The notes: generated by a model from the letters alone, not told the origin. DNA of 64,000 nt from Flaccisagitta enflata (GCA_965153355.1 OZ231127.1:54994001-55058000), one strand, 5' to 3'; numbered from the stretch's first letter, positions 39,629 to 52,423 are shown. Program-made: numbers and translations.

Positions 39629-39869
39629 GATAAAGAAATTTGGTTAATTTCCTGACAGGCGCCATCATTAGGGAAAAAAAAGTAGGAAAACTTCATTACC
39701 TTTCTATCGCAAGCCGCCATTTCTCATTACCGAAAATCTTTAAAGCCGAAACAAGAGGAAACAAGGTCGATTGTATCAATGTACCTCAAAGCTGAGACGC
39801 GTGCAGTTGAGCAAACGGAGGACAGACGGACAGGCGGACAACTGCGGGACGAAGCTAGGGCGATGAAAG

Positions 39870-40580
39870 CAGGGTTGTTAAAAAATCCATTTTTTTTTTT
39901 TAAAAATCCATTTGGATTAATCCATTTTGGATTAATCTGGATAAAATCGTGGATTTTTTCAATCGGTGGATTTTTTCATAAATGCGCCATACGATGTGAT
40001 CAACTACTGGTTATGATATTGATATAGGGCATACAATGATTAAATGTGATAAGTAACAGATAAATGATTAATAAAATGAATATAGAGCAGTTCAACAGGC
40101 AACAGTGAAAATGTTTTTCACACCTGGTTATTCCGGTTCAAAGATGTATTTCTGCGAAAATTATGCACACCTAGATATGATAAAAAGATACACATAACTT
40201 TAATAAAACTATTTAATAAGATAATATGTATGGCGCATTCTTGAAAAAATTTAATTCATAAAATCGATTGCTAGCGTTCTACTGTATCCTGGATTCAATC
40301 ACACAGAGATGCTTTAGGTCAAGAGAAAGTTTCTCAGAAACAGAAGCCCTCATACGTTCAAAGACAGAAAAAAAATTGTGAGAAAATAAAAGTTTTTCTC
40401 ATTCAGGACTTAAAATCATTGAAAAATATCTTTCTTAGAGGTTTGCTCATTTTTGCAAAAAAAATTTAAAAATTTGAAAAAATCCAGATTTTTTCAAAAA
40501 TTTTTTTGAAAAAATCCATTTTATCCATTTGGATTAATCCAGGATTTTATCAAATGGATTAATCCACCCTTCCAACCCTG
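39870..40580. mobile_element. hAT-like non-autonomous element with perfect 8-bp duplication
   Basis: The element runs cagggttgttaaaaaatcca to ccacccttccaaccctg. It is flanked by the perfect octamer gatgaaag at 39862-39869 and 40581-40588. The ends hold many copies of ttggattaatcca. No transposase frame in 711 bp. Confidence 0.88.
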
Positions 40581-40589
40581 GATGAAAGC

Positions 40590-41590
40590 GAAAAACGTTC
40601 TAGGTGAGATGGGCCGGATCGAATCGAATCCATACCCGCTCCAAATACCTCTGACTACTCGAAGACCGAGCGTATACCGATATTAATGTAGAATCAAAGT
40701 CGTAAAGGATTGCAAAATACATAGCTACAACTTCAACTTGCACAGCTTTAAAGTACAGGCATGTAAATTACCTCTTGGCAAGTGACAACAAAGGACGGGC
40801 CACGAGGAGCCATGGCTGTTAATATTCTCTCAAAATAATACCGTCAACCCATCCCTCTCACCCCCTCCCCCTCCTCTGTTAATCCGATGAAAAAACATAA
40901 TGAAGCGAGCGATAACGGAGGATAATGAGGCTTTCTTTTGGTATTAGCATCCGGTGCGGCGGGAAGAGAGAGGATTGCCGTGTAACTAGAGATATTGTGA
41001 TCCACTTCTGTTTTTCTACTCGTGTCAATGGATTTGTTCTACCGCTTTTAAGATTAAAGGATTGATGACAAATATAGGTGGCTGTTGGCTCAATTTGTGC
41101 GTGGATGCTTTAAAAACTAGAGGCGTTACAGACCAATCGATAGAAAGAACCAAAAAAAAATATTCAGGAGCATTTTAAACGAACATCCGGGCGCATCGCA
41201 TAGCCTATCTGGCCGTGCTGAAGAGCGATATTGCCAGCGAGAAGAAATTTCCCTTATCTTTGGCTAGATTTAGGGAAGGGCATTTCATTTCAGGTGGTAA
41301 TCTAGCGCAGAAATTGGCTATGTGGCATGGGCAAACTATGAGAGTAGCTAATGCAAGTTGTAACCGTAATGAGAATATCGAAAAAGTAGCAAGATAAAAT
41401 ATGAAGCCTTATATTTTGTCGTTGATTGTTTATGTAAAAGACGACCGCCAATGTTCTTGTAAAACAATGAGACTAAGTAAGATCTGACTGACAGACGAAC
41501 GGATGAAGAAAACTCTAAATGACCGTCTTTTCGTCGAACGTTTACAACATGTGTCACTAGAGAGCAGTTTTCTCAAGATTGGTTTTTATC
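40590..41590. other. Intron, no feature recognised
   Basis: Balanced composition. Frames at 41215 (+) and 41348 (-) lack motifs and splice support. Confidence 0.55.
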
Positions 41591-41591
41591 G

Positions 41592-41755
41592 TTTTTAATC
41601 GCTACGTGACTCTACACCCCGCTTTGTCCGTCCGTCGGTCGGTCGGTCATTCCCCTATTTATCCTTCTGGCAATTTTGAGCTTTTTGAGCTCACTGCCCC
41701 TTGCGCCCCTGCCCACCCCCACGTGCCTGGGGTAGCCGTGTATCCGGCCTTGTTA
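41592..41755 (-). mobile_element. Family B repeat
   Basis: Reverse orientation: tttaatcgctacgtgactct, then (GTCG)n, then gcccctgcccacccccacgt and ccggccttgttac. Confidence 0.75.
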
Positions 41756-42042
41756 CTTGGATCGAAATCCGAATCCCACTTTTCAAGTGGTTTCTATGCA
41801 GACTGATATGTTTTTCAATGCACGTGCTATTTTGTCTTTGAAATCTCATCGTTTATTCACTTCTTTTGTTTGTTTTTGTTTGAATCTTCTTAACTTTCGC
41901 GTCAAAGCATTCTTGTGGTGTTGTCCTCGGCGAATAACCGGCCGTAAAGCATAAGTCTCCTTTTATGTAGATAAACTGTCGCTTCCTTTTGTTTGTTGTC
42001 TGTCAAATCCCCTTTTCCGGTGGGGGGGGGGAGGACTCCAGG

Positions 42043-42258
42043 AACAAGGCCGGATACACGGCTACCCCAGTCACGTATGGGTAGGCAGGGGCCATATTTG
42101 AGCTCACCAGAGCATTTGGACAGGAGCAGTACGGTCAAAGAATAAAAGTCATAGAAAAGACCGACCGACCGACCGACCCACCGACCGACCCACCGACCCA
42201 CCGACCCACCGACCCACCGACAAAGCGAGGTGTAGAGTCGCGTAGCACGCGACTAAAA
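42043..42258 (+). mobile_element. Family B repeat
   Basis: Complete copy with array (CCGACCCA)n at 42160-42222 and hairpin agtcgcgtagcacgcgacta. Confidence 0.8.
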
Positions 42259-42302
42259 ATTTGAATATTGAAGCGAAAAGATACCATGTCCATTTCTTCC
42301 TC

Positions 42303-42395
42303 TTCATTTTCATTTTCATTTTCATTTTCATTTTCATTTTCATTTTCATTTTCATTTTCATTTTCATTTTCATTTTCATTTTCATTTTCATTTTC
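42303..42395. repeat. (TTTTCA)n microsatellite
   Basis: About fifteen uniform hexamers. Confidence 0.95.
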
Positions 42396-42399
42396 GTCC

Positions 42400-43800
42400 A
42401 TTCAATTCTCTTTCTCCTTCTTGTAATGTATTCCTGTCCGAATTTTCCTCTCTTTCTGCTTCCATCCCTCTCGCCTTCGTCTCCCTCGTAAAAACCCAAA
42501 TAAGCCCCTTGAGCCGACGTATCAAATACGAGATTTCAAATCACTTTTCTTTGGCGACTTCTTTCCGCCCCAAATCATACTTCCGGTTTGAGGGATCCGG
42601 AAACCTAGTTAACTGTCGTGTCCGGGGTTGGACCCCCTCCCCCCCACACCTATATGTTTAGTTTTTAGTTCATAATTTGAAGTTTCTTCCTTAAAAAGTT
42701 ACAATTCGAACAGTACTACTTATTCTTTATAAAGTTCATAAAAAAAAGTTTCCATAGGAAATTATTAGCTCGAGAGGGCCCCTAGGTTTACGGAATAAGA
42801 GGCCATATTTTACGTCGTGTGGACTATTTCTCTGTAACAGTTGGGACTTTACTGTTATATTATATAGGCATTGATTTGACTCAAATGGGGCCTCCTGCTT
42901 GACTCTTTCTTTTTTCTTTTTATTTGTGCATCCCCCTCACGCGATCTCGCCGTCCCCGGTCGTGTCACAATGTACAATGCGAAAAACATCAAGTCGAACA
43001 GTTCAAACATATGAATGGACAGTCCATTCAGTCACCTTTGCGTCGATGCGCGCTTTTCGGGCATTGTCCCATTGTCCTTTGCACGTTCGAGCGCCGACGT
43101 GAATTTCCTCGGCTTCGCATCTCGCTCGAGGATTTGGCGCCCTTCGGCCCATCATGTGACGCTCGCGTTGACCCAAAATAGTCGGGGGTAAATCCCAAGT
43201 ACCCTGGGGAAATAGCGTGGACGTGGCGAAAAATGATGATAATCATATGACAAATGTATGAGCTGAAAGAAAGACAAAGAACGGAAGACACAAACGGAAT
43301 GAAACGCAGGGCTAAGGCAAATGTTTTTGTTTTGGTAGCAATCATTTCTAAGGACTCTCACGAGTCTCTTTTGATTGCTCTACTTTATATTATATTATTT
43401 TATCAAAATGTAGTTCATCAAACCAAGGCAAAGACATGCGCCCGGCCGATGGATAAGTGAGCGTTGGCGTATTCAATGGACGGATGGATACAGTTTCACA
43501 TAGACATGCTTTAGCGCACGTCAAGAGAGAGGCAAACGATGGAGGAATAAATCATGAGGTGCAGACGCCTAAGCAAATGTGTATTAAAAATGCATCGCCC
43601 GTCGTCTCGTTCTCCACTTTGTTTAGTCCAGTTGGATGACACATGGATTACTCTCGCTCTTTTTTGATTCAATTTGTAATGATTGTACCTTGTTCCTCAT
43701 TTCTTTTAATTTATTTTTTTTCCTTCGCGTTGTTGTTTACTTGGTCGTTGCCGTTGACGTCATCGTTGTTCATGTCGTTACCGTTCGCGTCGCTGTTGAT
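42400..43800. other. Intron, no feature recognised
   Basis: Higher GC around 42900-43200, with several overlapping short frames on both strands, none with a recognisable product. It lies downstream of an exon of the nested gene and could hold the missing exon. Confidence 0.5.
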
Positions 43801-43804
43801 GTTG

Positions 43805-43837
43805 TCATTGTCATTGTCATTGTCATTGTCATTGTCG

Positions 43838-43914
<77 letters not shown>

Positions 43915-43920
43915 GCTGTT
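43805..43920. repeat. (TTGTCA)n/(TTG)n beside nested-gene exon
   Basis: Hexamers then a pure TTG run. It ends 10 nt from the donor of the exon 43931-44038. Confidence 0.95.
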
Positions 43921-43930
43921 TTTCACTTAC

Positions 43931-44038
43931 GCGGTAATTGCCGTAAAACGGAATGCCACAAGGATCTTTGAATTGCTTCTTCAAGTAACCGCGATCGTTT
44001 TCAACGACGAAATCCGTTACGTCGCACGCATTTCTGAC
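43931..44038 (-). CDS. Nested gene, internal exon
   Basis: This is a 108-nt exon, phase 0-0, on the minus strand, with acceptor tacgtttcaag and a perfect donor gtaagt. Only one frame is open: VRNACDVTDFVVENDRGYL followed by KKQFKDPCGIPFYGNYR. ENDRGYL resembles the conserved ANDRGHL block of Flattop, and the PCG.PFYGNY stretch may match its P-W-G-x-F-x-G-x-W block. The exon is squeezed between two microsatellites. (CT)n on its own strand ends about 25 nt before the acceptor, and (CAA)n starts about 10 nt after the donor. Confidence 0.62.
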
Positions 44039-44058
44039 CTTGAAACGTAACAAGGGAC

Positions 44059-44158
<100 letters not shown>

Positions 44159-44699
44159 AAGGTAGAAACAATGATAAAAGAGAAAGAGACAGACGTAGCA
44201 GAGGCTGAGGGAGAGAATCGTCACGATAAACGAACAGAAACTAAGACAGATACAAAGACAGACATGGACAGATGAAATCTCACAAATCTTAAAGGACACC
44301 ACGAGATACAAACAGACACCAAGAAAGACAGATATCAAGCCGGCCAGTCAGACACAGACACAGAGGACACAGAAAGAGTCTCGCTCAATGAGAGGATACA
44401 AACGGTGCGACTCGACGTTAAGGACGGCCTAAGACGAAACAATCAAAACAAAATTAGCGTTTGTCTTTTTCTCTCTCTCTCTTTCTCTTTCTTTCTTTTT
44501 GTTCGTTCGTCGAAGCGTAGAAGAGAACAAAAGAGCGACGACTCGCGCCACCGACCCGCCCTCTGCAGATCCGTTAAACCTTTTCTTTAAACGTAACGAC
44601 TTTGTCCCCACTTTCTTCCTGCGCTTGTCCTTAGACGCCTTATAAGTCGGTTGCCGTGTCCGTGGGTATGTTGGTAACTCGAAATTTGAGATGAAGCGG

Positions 44700-44830
44700 A
44701 ATGTACTGAAATGGGACTTTCTCAGGATTAGCGCAAGTTGCCCCTGCCCAGCCTTATTAGACATAACGGCACCCGCCCACCTACATACTGCCCATAAGCG
44801 ACTACTTATTAGCGATGTACCCGGCCTTGC
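44700..44830 (-). mobile_element. Family B repeat fragment
   Basis: Only the 5' half is present: gcccctgcccagcc, then ataagcgactacttattagc and acccggccttgctg. No array or hairpin. Confidence 0.5.
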
Positions 44831-45147
44831 TGCCATACCAACGACATTACCCGATACTCTTATCCCCTTATGACTTATATCTCATCTGTTCATATTTAGC
44901 CATGACCCCCCCCCTCCCCATCTTTATTTCTTCCTGTCGGCTTAATCGTCATCGGTTTCATTAACTTCTAAGCTTCTTTCATCATCTCAAGTTCTGTCTA
45001 TTAACAAATAAAGGTCAGAGGTGATTGTCGTCAACCTTGACATACATGTGTCCGTTTACAAGTGACCGCCAAGACGCGAAGGGGGTATACACATACGTAC
45101 ACGCAACTCTTTAACATTTGCACGATTTAAACAGAGACAGAGACAGA

Positions 45148-45285
45148 GAACAAGGCCAAGTAGGCCAATAAGGTGCGACGTGTGGATCGTCGAAGGATTG
45201 CGTTACCCCACAGACCAACCAACCGACCCACCAACCAACCGACGGACACAGCCAGTTTTAGAGGTGCTTTGTCGCACCTAAAAAG
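45148..45285 (+). mobile_element. Family B repeat, divergent hairpin
   Basis: aacaaggccaagtaggccaa, array (ACCAACCG)n at 45215-45242, then a different 3' hairpin, aggtgctttgtcgcacctaa. It keeps the fold while changing the sequence. Confidence 0.65.
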
Positions 45286-45306
45286 ACACAGGTGGAGACA
45301 GCGAAC

Positions 45307-45489
45307 CTTGAGATCGTTTCTGACAAAAGGTCCGCAGTCGCGTTTGATGCGAGTAGGGGGATCGTAAGGCACCCCCATCCACGCCCCTCGGACGAAAGTT
45401 CCATTAGCGGCTTTGTCCAGCTCCCACTCTTGATTGTGAGGTCGTTCGAAAGGACCGTTGTACTGATTCGCGTAATACGACGTAGCCAT
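45307..45489 (-). CDS. Nested gene, first coding exon (Flattop-like start)
   Basis: On the minus strand the exon starts aaaATGG, a good Kozak context, and runs 61 codons to AAG followed by the weak donor gttcgc. It encodes MATSYYANQYNGPFERPHNQ, then EWELDKAANGTFVRGAW, then MGVPYDPPTRIKRDC and GPFVRNDLK. Rich in W, Y, P and N, it looks like a microtubule-associated cilium protein. The frame is open upstream of the ATG, but that part is Arg/Lys repeat from a simple-repeat tract and is unlikely to be coding. A Family B repeat (45148-45285) lies just past the donor. Confidence 0.62.
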
Positions 45490-45968
45490 TTTCTTTTCAC
45501 TTTGTGACTTTTCTATTCTTTTTCTTTCTTTTTTTCTTCTTCTTCTTCTTCTCCTTCTGTGTGCGTTGTTGAGGGAATGTTTAGCTCGGATAAACAAACG
45601 TGAGAGGGACAATAAAACCAAAGAATGTTCGCAGAAAAAAAGAAAAAAGAAAAAAAAGAAGAAAATAAAAAAGTAGAGAAAAATAAGAAAGGAAAAAAGA
45701 AAAATCGGCCGAGGGAATGTTAGGGGCAGAGCGGAATTGTAGGGATTGTTTTTAACCCGCTGGTTTTTCCATCGTGTTGTGGATCTGGGCGAAAAAATAT
45801 GGTTGATGTGTGTGATTCGTTCTTGGCTTTTTACTTGCTCTCTCTTTCTCCTGTTTTGCTTACGTTACTTTGTCACGCAAGATTACTCAATCCTACGTTT
45901 TATGTGACTGTCTGTTGGACCATCTACCTGTCTGTTATATCGTCTTTGTATTAGTCCTCGCTCACAGT

Positions 45969-46056
45969 CATTCATTCATTCATTCATTCATTCATTCATT
46001 CATTCATTCATTCATATATTCATTCATTCATTCATTCATTCTTGCACTCCTTGATT

Positions 46057-46123
<67 letters not shown>
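45969..46123. repeat. (ATTC)n then (TC)n
   Basis: ATTC/TTCA units at 45969-46040, TC at 46061-46123. Just upstream of the exon at 46188. Confidence 0.95.
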
Positions 46124-46129
<6 letters not shown>

Positions 46130-46187
46130 CCACTGCTTAATTCTCAACATTTCTCTTTTTTTTCCTTATCATCCATTATCCCTGCAG

Positions 46188-46292
46188 TGGTTGAAATTGG
46201 TCGAGCGGGACGAATTAAATCAAAACGAATTCAACATCACCAATACGGTTCAACTCGATGGCAGTCACTACCGTTTCCTCCAAAAAGGAGAG
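46188..46292 (+). CDS. FGFRL1: FGFRL1-like Ig domain 3, middle
   Basis: The exon is 105 nt, with acceptor ttatccctgcag and donor gtaagg, phase 0-0. It encodes 35 residues: WLKLVERDELNQNEF, NITNTVQLDGSHYRF, then LQKGE. WLK.VE directly follows HIK of the previous exon, as in the family. NIT is a possible N-glycosylation site at about the place where vertebrate FGFRL1 also has one. A (TC)n run at 46061-46123 lies about 65 nt upstream and adds to the pyrimidine content before the acceptor. Confidence 0.88.
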
Positions 46293-46967
46293 GTAAGGAT
46301 ATTTTATAATCATGTTGGTATAATAAAAAGTTGACGCGTACACTGCCTCACCATAATGCGTCCACTCAACGCTTTCTTACTGTACCCTCACCACCCTACG
46401 TCACTTTTTTTTTTCAAGACCGTCTTGTTTGTTTTTTTCTCCATCTTTTTTTTTCTTTTTTTGTCTTAATTTTTTCCTTTTTAAAATTTTGTACGTCCCT
46501 CTTTTTTTTTTTCTTTTTTTCGTCGCTCGATTTGCATTGAAATGAAGCTCGAAGCAATTCTCCGTCTGGACAAAAATCGAAATTGATATCAAATTCGAAT
46601 TAGAATTTGAAAGAATGAAGTCGTGAGTTCAAAAGAAAGTTTTGCCGACTCATTAGATCTTCAAAAGAGGGTTTTAATTTGGAATTCTTAGCAAGCGCGG
46701 CTCCTTTGGCATTTTTTTGCAACTGAGGGGGGGAAACGACTGTGGAGGGGAAAGATGAGAAAGAAGAAGAGGGAGAGAGAGGAAAAGCGAAGTTTTTTTT
46801 TCTTTTGTAGAAAAATGCAGTACCAAGCCTGAAGCTTACATAAGGTGGAGCACCACTACAACGTTGCCGCTATGATTATGAAATCATGCTTACCCATGAG
46901 GAGATTGTGGTGCCCTAAACAAGTGACTTAGGTTTTTATTTCTGTAAATTGAGAGGTAGAAAAATAG

Positions 46968-47115
46968 GAACAAGGCCGGATACACGGCCAATACCAGTCG
47001 CGGACGGGTGGGCAGGGGCGGAAATGTGCATTTTCACACTTTCCAACTCGATCACCACGGACCGACCAACCGACCGACCGACCAACCGACGGACGGACAA
47101 AGCGTCGGATGGTCA
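46968..47115 (+). mobile_element. Family B repeat, 3' end missing
   Basis: aacaaggccggatacacggc, core gcggacgggtgggcaggggc, array (CCGACCAA)n; it stops at acaaagcgtcggatgg without the hairpin. Confidence 0.65.
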
Positions 47116-47574
47116 GCGGGAACCGTTTCCCTAGAAGTTAGTGTATATATAATACGGTTAGCAAAAAATGACCGAAGTTATCTGACAGCCAATTGCGATG
47201 AATGAAAATGTGTGAAATAACGGCAGAAGCCTGGAGAAAAAGTTTCATTGCTCTCTGTGGCCTACAACCATCAGCAGCGACCCTTTGAAGATAACAAAGA
47301 AAATAAAAGACTTTTTTTAGGGGACTCAAATTCAAGAATTTCTCTTTAATTCCTTTGTTAATTTTGAAGGCTTGCTGCTGATGGTTTTAGGTCACGTAGG
47401 GTCATGAATTTTGTTTTCTGGCCATCATCTGCAAATGGCAACATGCCAGCGCACTGCATTGGGTGATTGGAAAACTTTGGTTTTTTTCTTACTAAGCGTA
47501 ATATATAAGGCTGTGATACTTATAGGGGAAGCTGCACTGAAAAAGCTGAAATCATATGCTTGGCTCAGTTTGGA

Positions 47575-48285
47575 GAATCTAGGCTGGTATTTGAGCCTGG
47601 AGCCTGATATTTCAGCCTTGAGGCTGGGGTCTAAGGTTAGGGTTTGAGCCTGAAGGCTGGGATTTGTACCTGGAAGTTGGGATTTGAGCCTAGAGGCTAT
47701 GATTTTGGCCTAGAGGCTTGGGTTTGAGCCAGGAGGCTGGAATATGAGCCTTAAGGCTGGGTTTTGAGTCTGAGGGCTGGGATTTGAGTCTGGAATATGA
47801 GCCTGGAGACTGGGATAAAAGCCTCAAGACTGGAATATGAGCCTTGAGGCTGATGTTTAGTCTGGAAGCTAGGATTTGAGCCTAGAGGCTGTGAATTGAG
47901 CCTTGAGGCTGAGGTTTGAGCCTAAAGGCTGGGGTTTGACCCTTGAGGCCGTGATTTGAGCTTTGAGGCTGGGATATGAGTTTGAGGCTGGGGTTTAAGT
48001 CTGGAGGATAGGGTTTGAGCCCGGAGTCTTGGATTTGAGCCTTGATGCTTGAATTTGAGCATTGCGGCTTGGATTTGAGTCTCGTGCCTTGGATTTCAGC
48101 CTCGAGGCTGGGATTTGAGCCTTGAGGCCGGGATTTGAGCCATGGGGCTGAGATTGACCCTTGGGGCTCAGATTTGAGCCTTGAAGTGAGGGGGGGTTGG
48201 AAGAAAAAGCACAATGAGAAGGAGGAAAAATTTCCTCTGTGTGAAAGCATAGGTCATCGGTCCCTTCGAAACCGCTGCCCAAAAA
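47575..48285. mobile_element. Family A element, left arm not clear
   Basis: About thirty degenerate 20-bp units of tttgagccttgaggctggga run from 47580 to 48190. The right arm follows: gtgtgaaagcataggtcatc, then accgctgcccaaaaa. I cannot find a good left arm, so this copy may be truncated. Minus-strand frames here are array translations. Confidence 0.7.
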
Positions 48286-48377
48286 GGGGGAAAAATTGTG
48301 AGTAAGCCGCTTCAAAAAATCCCTCTTTTCGTTGGTCTCTCTCTGTCTGACTTTGTCTGGCTCCGTCTTTCTCCGTC

Positions 48378-48381
48378 TTTG

Positions 48382-48423
<42 letters not shown>
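48378..48423. repeat. (TC)n microsatellite
   Basis: About 45 bp. Confidence 0.95.
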
Positions 48424-48425
<2 letters not shown>

Positions 48426-48489
48426 TTTCTTGCACACGAGTGTTTTGTCAGCAAATTATCCAAATTTAGAAACAGATTTCGAATGAATT

Positions 48490-49155
48490 AGTTTTCTTAG
48501 ACCCGATATCAAAGGCGGGCAGAATGGCAAAGCTGCGAAAGCATCAAGAACTAATCCATGACTTTTTTTTGTCGAAATCTTTCATTGTATTCGAGGCTTG
48601 ATTTCCTTTTTTTTTCATAACTTGCGACTTTTCAGTCTGAATTAACAAGCCATTGCCGTACCACACAACACTAGATGACAGTTCAGAATTTAACAACCTA
48701 AACTGTATCCCCTTGCTCAGATACCGGATATTCCATTTTGTGGATTGTGCAAATACTTTTATCTTTAAAAGCTAAAAATGGGAGCGCAAGTGCCTTGTGC
48801 AGATTTAATTGATATTGATATTATCATAAACATTGTTGCGCGATAGATTCAATTTGTTCTACCAAGACAAGACCGAGACCAAGCCAAACAAAACGTGACA
48901 CACGGAACACGTGTTTCTATGTTTACCCTTTACACCCAATTATTACCCATTATTCTTTATATTTTTCAGCCTACATTTTGTCGTTCAAAGGTCTTTTTCG
49001 GAGAAAATTCCATATATATAGATGTATGTAGATGGAAAACCTTTCACATTTGTCATGTTTTAGCCTAGAATTTCGATCAGGCAGAAATAGATTTTCGCTT
49101 AACCTTAATTGAGTAAATCGAATGATAATGGAATAAATTGTCAACAAATGATTTT
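48490..49155. other. Intron, no feature recognised
   Basis: No repeats or exons seen. Confidence 0.55.
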
Positions 49156-49156
49156 T

Positions 49157-49390
49157 GTCGCGTGCACGAGACCCTATGACCCGCTTTGTCGGTCGGTATG
49201 TCCGTCTTCCCTTTGCTTTTTTGGTATTTACGGGCGGTTTTGCATCACTGTTCGAGTCCAAATGCTTTGGTCAACCTTTTTCATCAATGGCCCTGCCTTG
49301 TGCCTACCTGTTGGAACACTCATCGGCATATGTCGACGTGATATATTTTCAATTCGACCCACCTACCCACCGACCATAGGCGACCATACT
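49157..49390 (-). mobile_element. Family B repeat, decayed
   Basis: Reverse copy: tgtcgcgtgcacgagaccct, cccgctttgtcggtcggtat, then gccctgccttgtgcctacct. Confidence 0.5.
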
Positions 49391-49399
49391 GCCGCCTGG

Positions 49400-50178
49400 T
49401 ATATGAATCAACTGACAGACAGCAGAGAAAGACTCTCATATATTAAGGAGCTGAACAGGAGTTAAGTTCATTTGATTTTCGCTTTCTTTTTTTTGCTTTA
49501 CTCGTGATTTTTTTTCCTCTTTTCTTTATTTTGTCTTTTAAATCCATGTGGACTTCCACTCGCGCAGACCGCAACGGATGCTTCTCTTCCTCTATTCGTT
49601 TTTATTTGCGTTATTTTGGTTTTTCTTAATTTCATTTTGCTGTATTCTGTTTATATTCTGTACAAACGAGTTCTCAAACCGAATCAAGTGATTCCCATCG
49701 AAATTTATTAAGTTGAGGGATACTGTCATTTCAGCTGAGAGATGCTTTTATTTATTTGTACCGTCATATTTTCTTTTTAGTGATTACGGTGGCTACACTT
49801 TATTTATAAATTCACTTAAAGATTGTTTCACCTCCCGACGTAAACGACCAACCGATCAGGTTTTAGTCAACCTGGGAATGATATGACTAGAAGTAGAATT
49901 GGTTATTGTGCAAATTACTGATGAACAGAGAGAGAGAAAAAAACCTTGGATAAGAAATGACGAGTGTTATCATATCCATTTTTTCAATATCATGCGTTTT
50001 ATTTTCGCCTTTTCGCTTTATTTTCTCTTATTTTTCGATTCTTTATTTTGTTTTCATCTTCTTCGAAACCTGTAAACAATTCTGCAGCAAATTCTGCTTC
50101 CAGTAAGTGCTACCTTTTTTGGTTCTGGAGAAAAAAAAAACTTTATTGGGACAACGATGATGACGGTAGTGGCGCTGA
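49400..50178. other. Intron, no feature recognised
   Basis: T-rich; no repeats or exons seen. Confidence 0.55.
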
Positions 50179-50179
50179 C

Positions 50180-50296
50180 GATGACAAAGACAAAGACAAA
50201 GACAAAGACAAAGAAAATGACAAAGACAAAGACAAAGACAAAAACAAAGACAAAGACAAAGACAAAGACAAAGACAAAGACAAAGACAAAGACAAA
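50180..50296. repeat. (GACAAA)n microsatellite
   Basis: About nineteen hexamers with two variants. Confidence 0.95.
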
Positions 50297-51088
50297 TAAA
50301 AGACATAGACAACTAACTAAGATTTCCCTTTTATGGGATGAGTTGTGTGATGTTTAATCATATGTATTTATATATTATGGGAATGCACACACGCCCTCAC
50401 ACAATCACCGACGATTGATAATTCCTCCTCACCGCCTGTGCCCAGCCCGTGGCATGTGTTGTGACGCCGAATGACGACAGATAGTCGTGACTGGAAATCA
50501 TGATATTCAATCGAGAAAAAAAATACCCCCTTCTTTATAGTAATCCCTATTTCAGGAGAACGCCTCCACCTCCTCTCCCCGCCCCCCACCTCGGCCTCTC
50601 CCCACCCCTCACCTCCGCCTCTCCCTGCCCCCCCCCCCCACATCCGCCTCTCCCTGCCCCCAACTTTCTCCTGTCTCTCACCCTCTTTTTTGTCATCTCT
50701 TCTGAATTTCAATTCTCGTTTTGCGATTGAAATTTTTTGCATCTTCCTCTCAATAAAAAAAAGATGAACATCGTCATTCGTAAAGTTTTTTTTTTCTTTT
50801 TTATGTTTCCTCTTTTTGCCCTGTTTTGCATGTCAAAAGAATTGCACTAATATCTCGTCGTCACGCGTGTTGAACGGCATTTGACACAATATTCTTTAAA
50901 GTTTTGTACTTTTGACGCAGTGTACGTACTTGAAAATGTATTTATTTAAGTTTTCTGATATTGTTGAAAAAATGGAATTTTTTCATCCTTGCCCATTGAA
51001 AAACTATTCCAGCATTGCGAATATCGAATATTTTTACGTTATGTTGAATTTCAAATCCGTATCGAATAATACGTTTCTCTCGAGGAAA

Positions 51089-51247
<159 letters not shown>

Positions 51248-51249
51248 CG

Positions 51250-52316
51250 AACTTGTCGTTATCTGTGTGAAAGTGTACGTTCCGTTTTTGTTGTTGTTAT
51301 TGCCTTTGCTGCAATATACCATGCAATATGCAAAATGTTTTCTTAATAACGACACTAACGTAAGCCTCGTTGGCCTATTTCGTTTTTGTCTTAATCCATC
51401 CAATATGAACGATACATCATACATTTGAAATCGATGCCGATGACTTATTCTAGACAAAATTCACGCATGGTATATTCTAAAGGTCGAAGTAAAGGTACAA
51501 AAATTCGATTGTGCAACTACACTGGGTTTTTTTTTCTCTCGCAGTCCACTGGTTTTTGCCATTTTACAGTTCATGTGGACATGTCGTGTTTTTGTAAAAG
51601 TTTGGTCCCAAAAGACAGTCACAATACCTGATTGCAGCACTGCTCCCTGCACCTTCCTGCCAGCTACGCCCTGCCTCTACTAGGGTGACTTAAAATATGG
51701 TCAAATCCGAATCTCGTCTTCCTTGCAAGAGAAATGTGACCATTTCCATCATAGATCATATGAGACTAAACAGCGTAAAACGGAAGAAGCGTTAAAATTG
51801 CTCTTAATCGCTTTCAACCGGCTAGACACATCAAGGATTTCTGTTTCTTTAATTTTTTTCCTTGAATGAATTTTATTTTTACTTCGAGCTCTTGGCGGGT
51901 CCCATCAGAAAACTTTTGTCCATCAAATACAAAAAGACGAGATAGGTAAGGTCATTTATACTTGGAGACTTTTTCGTGCCGCTCGGGCTCTTTTTCGTTG
52001 CAATGGAAATAAGTAACATTGGGGTGGTTTTTGACACTGTTTCGATTTGTCTATGTATCTAGATGAAGTATCAATCTCGACACGGATATGATCGCTATTT
52101 TAGGGACCCACCGCACACCTTTTTGAATGCGCGGGAACACTTAAAACAATTAAAGAAAGATTTAAAAAATTAAAGAGAGAGAGTGAGTGAGAGAGTGAGA
52201 GAGAGAGAGTGAGAAAGTGAAAGCGTAAGAGCGTGAGAGATTGAGAAAGATACGGGCAGCCTGGCTAAAACGCCATGACAAGGTATTTTAGACAGGGACA
52301 ATGGGCATTATGAGGT
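51250..52316. other. Intron, no feature recognised
   Basis: Contains an imperfect gagagtgag tract at 52170-52250. No gene signal. Confidence 0.55.
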
Positions 52317-52423
52317 CGGTCAGTCTCTTGATTGGTCCGACGATCTGTCTGTCACAAAATCAGTGTTTTCCGCTCCTGCCCACCCGCCTGTGACTAAGGT
52401 TGCCGTGTGTGTCGCCTTGTTTT
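52317..52423 (-). mobile_element. Family B repeat fragment
   Basis: ggtcagtctcttgattggtc, then gctcctgcccacccgcctgt and gtcgccttgtttt. It lies next to the dispersed element at 52483. Confidence 0.5.

Noticed and set aside
43028-43345. 105-codon minus-strand frame in a GC-richer stretch
   Set aside because: No recognisable motif, no splice sites that link it to the nested gene in frame, and competing frames on both strands.
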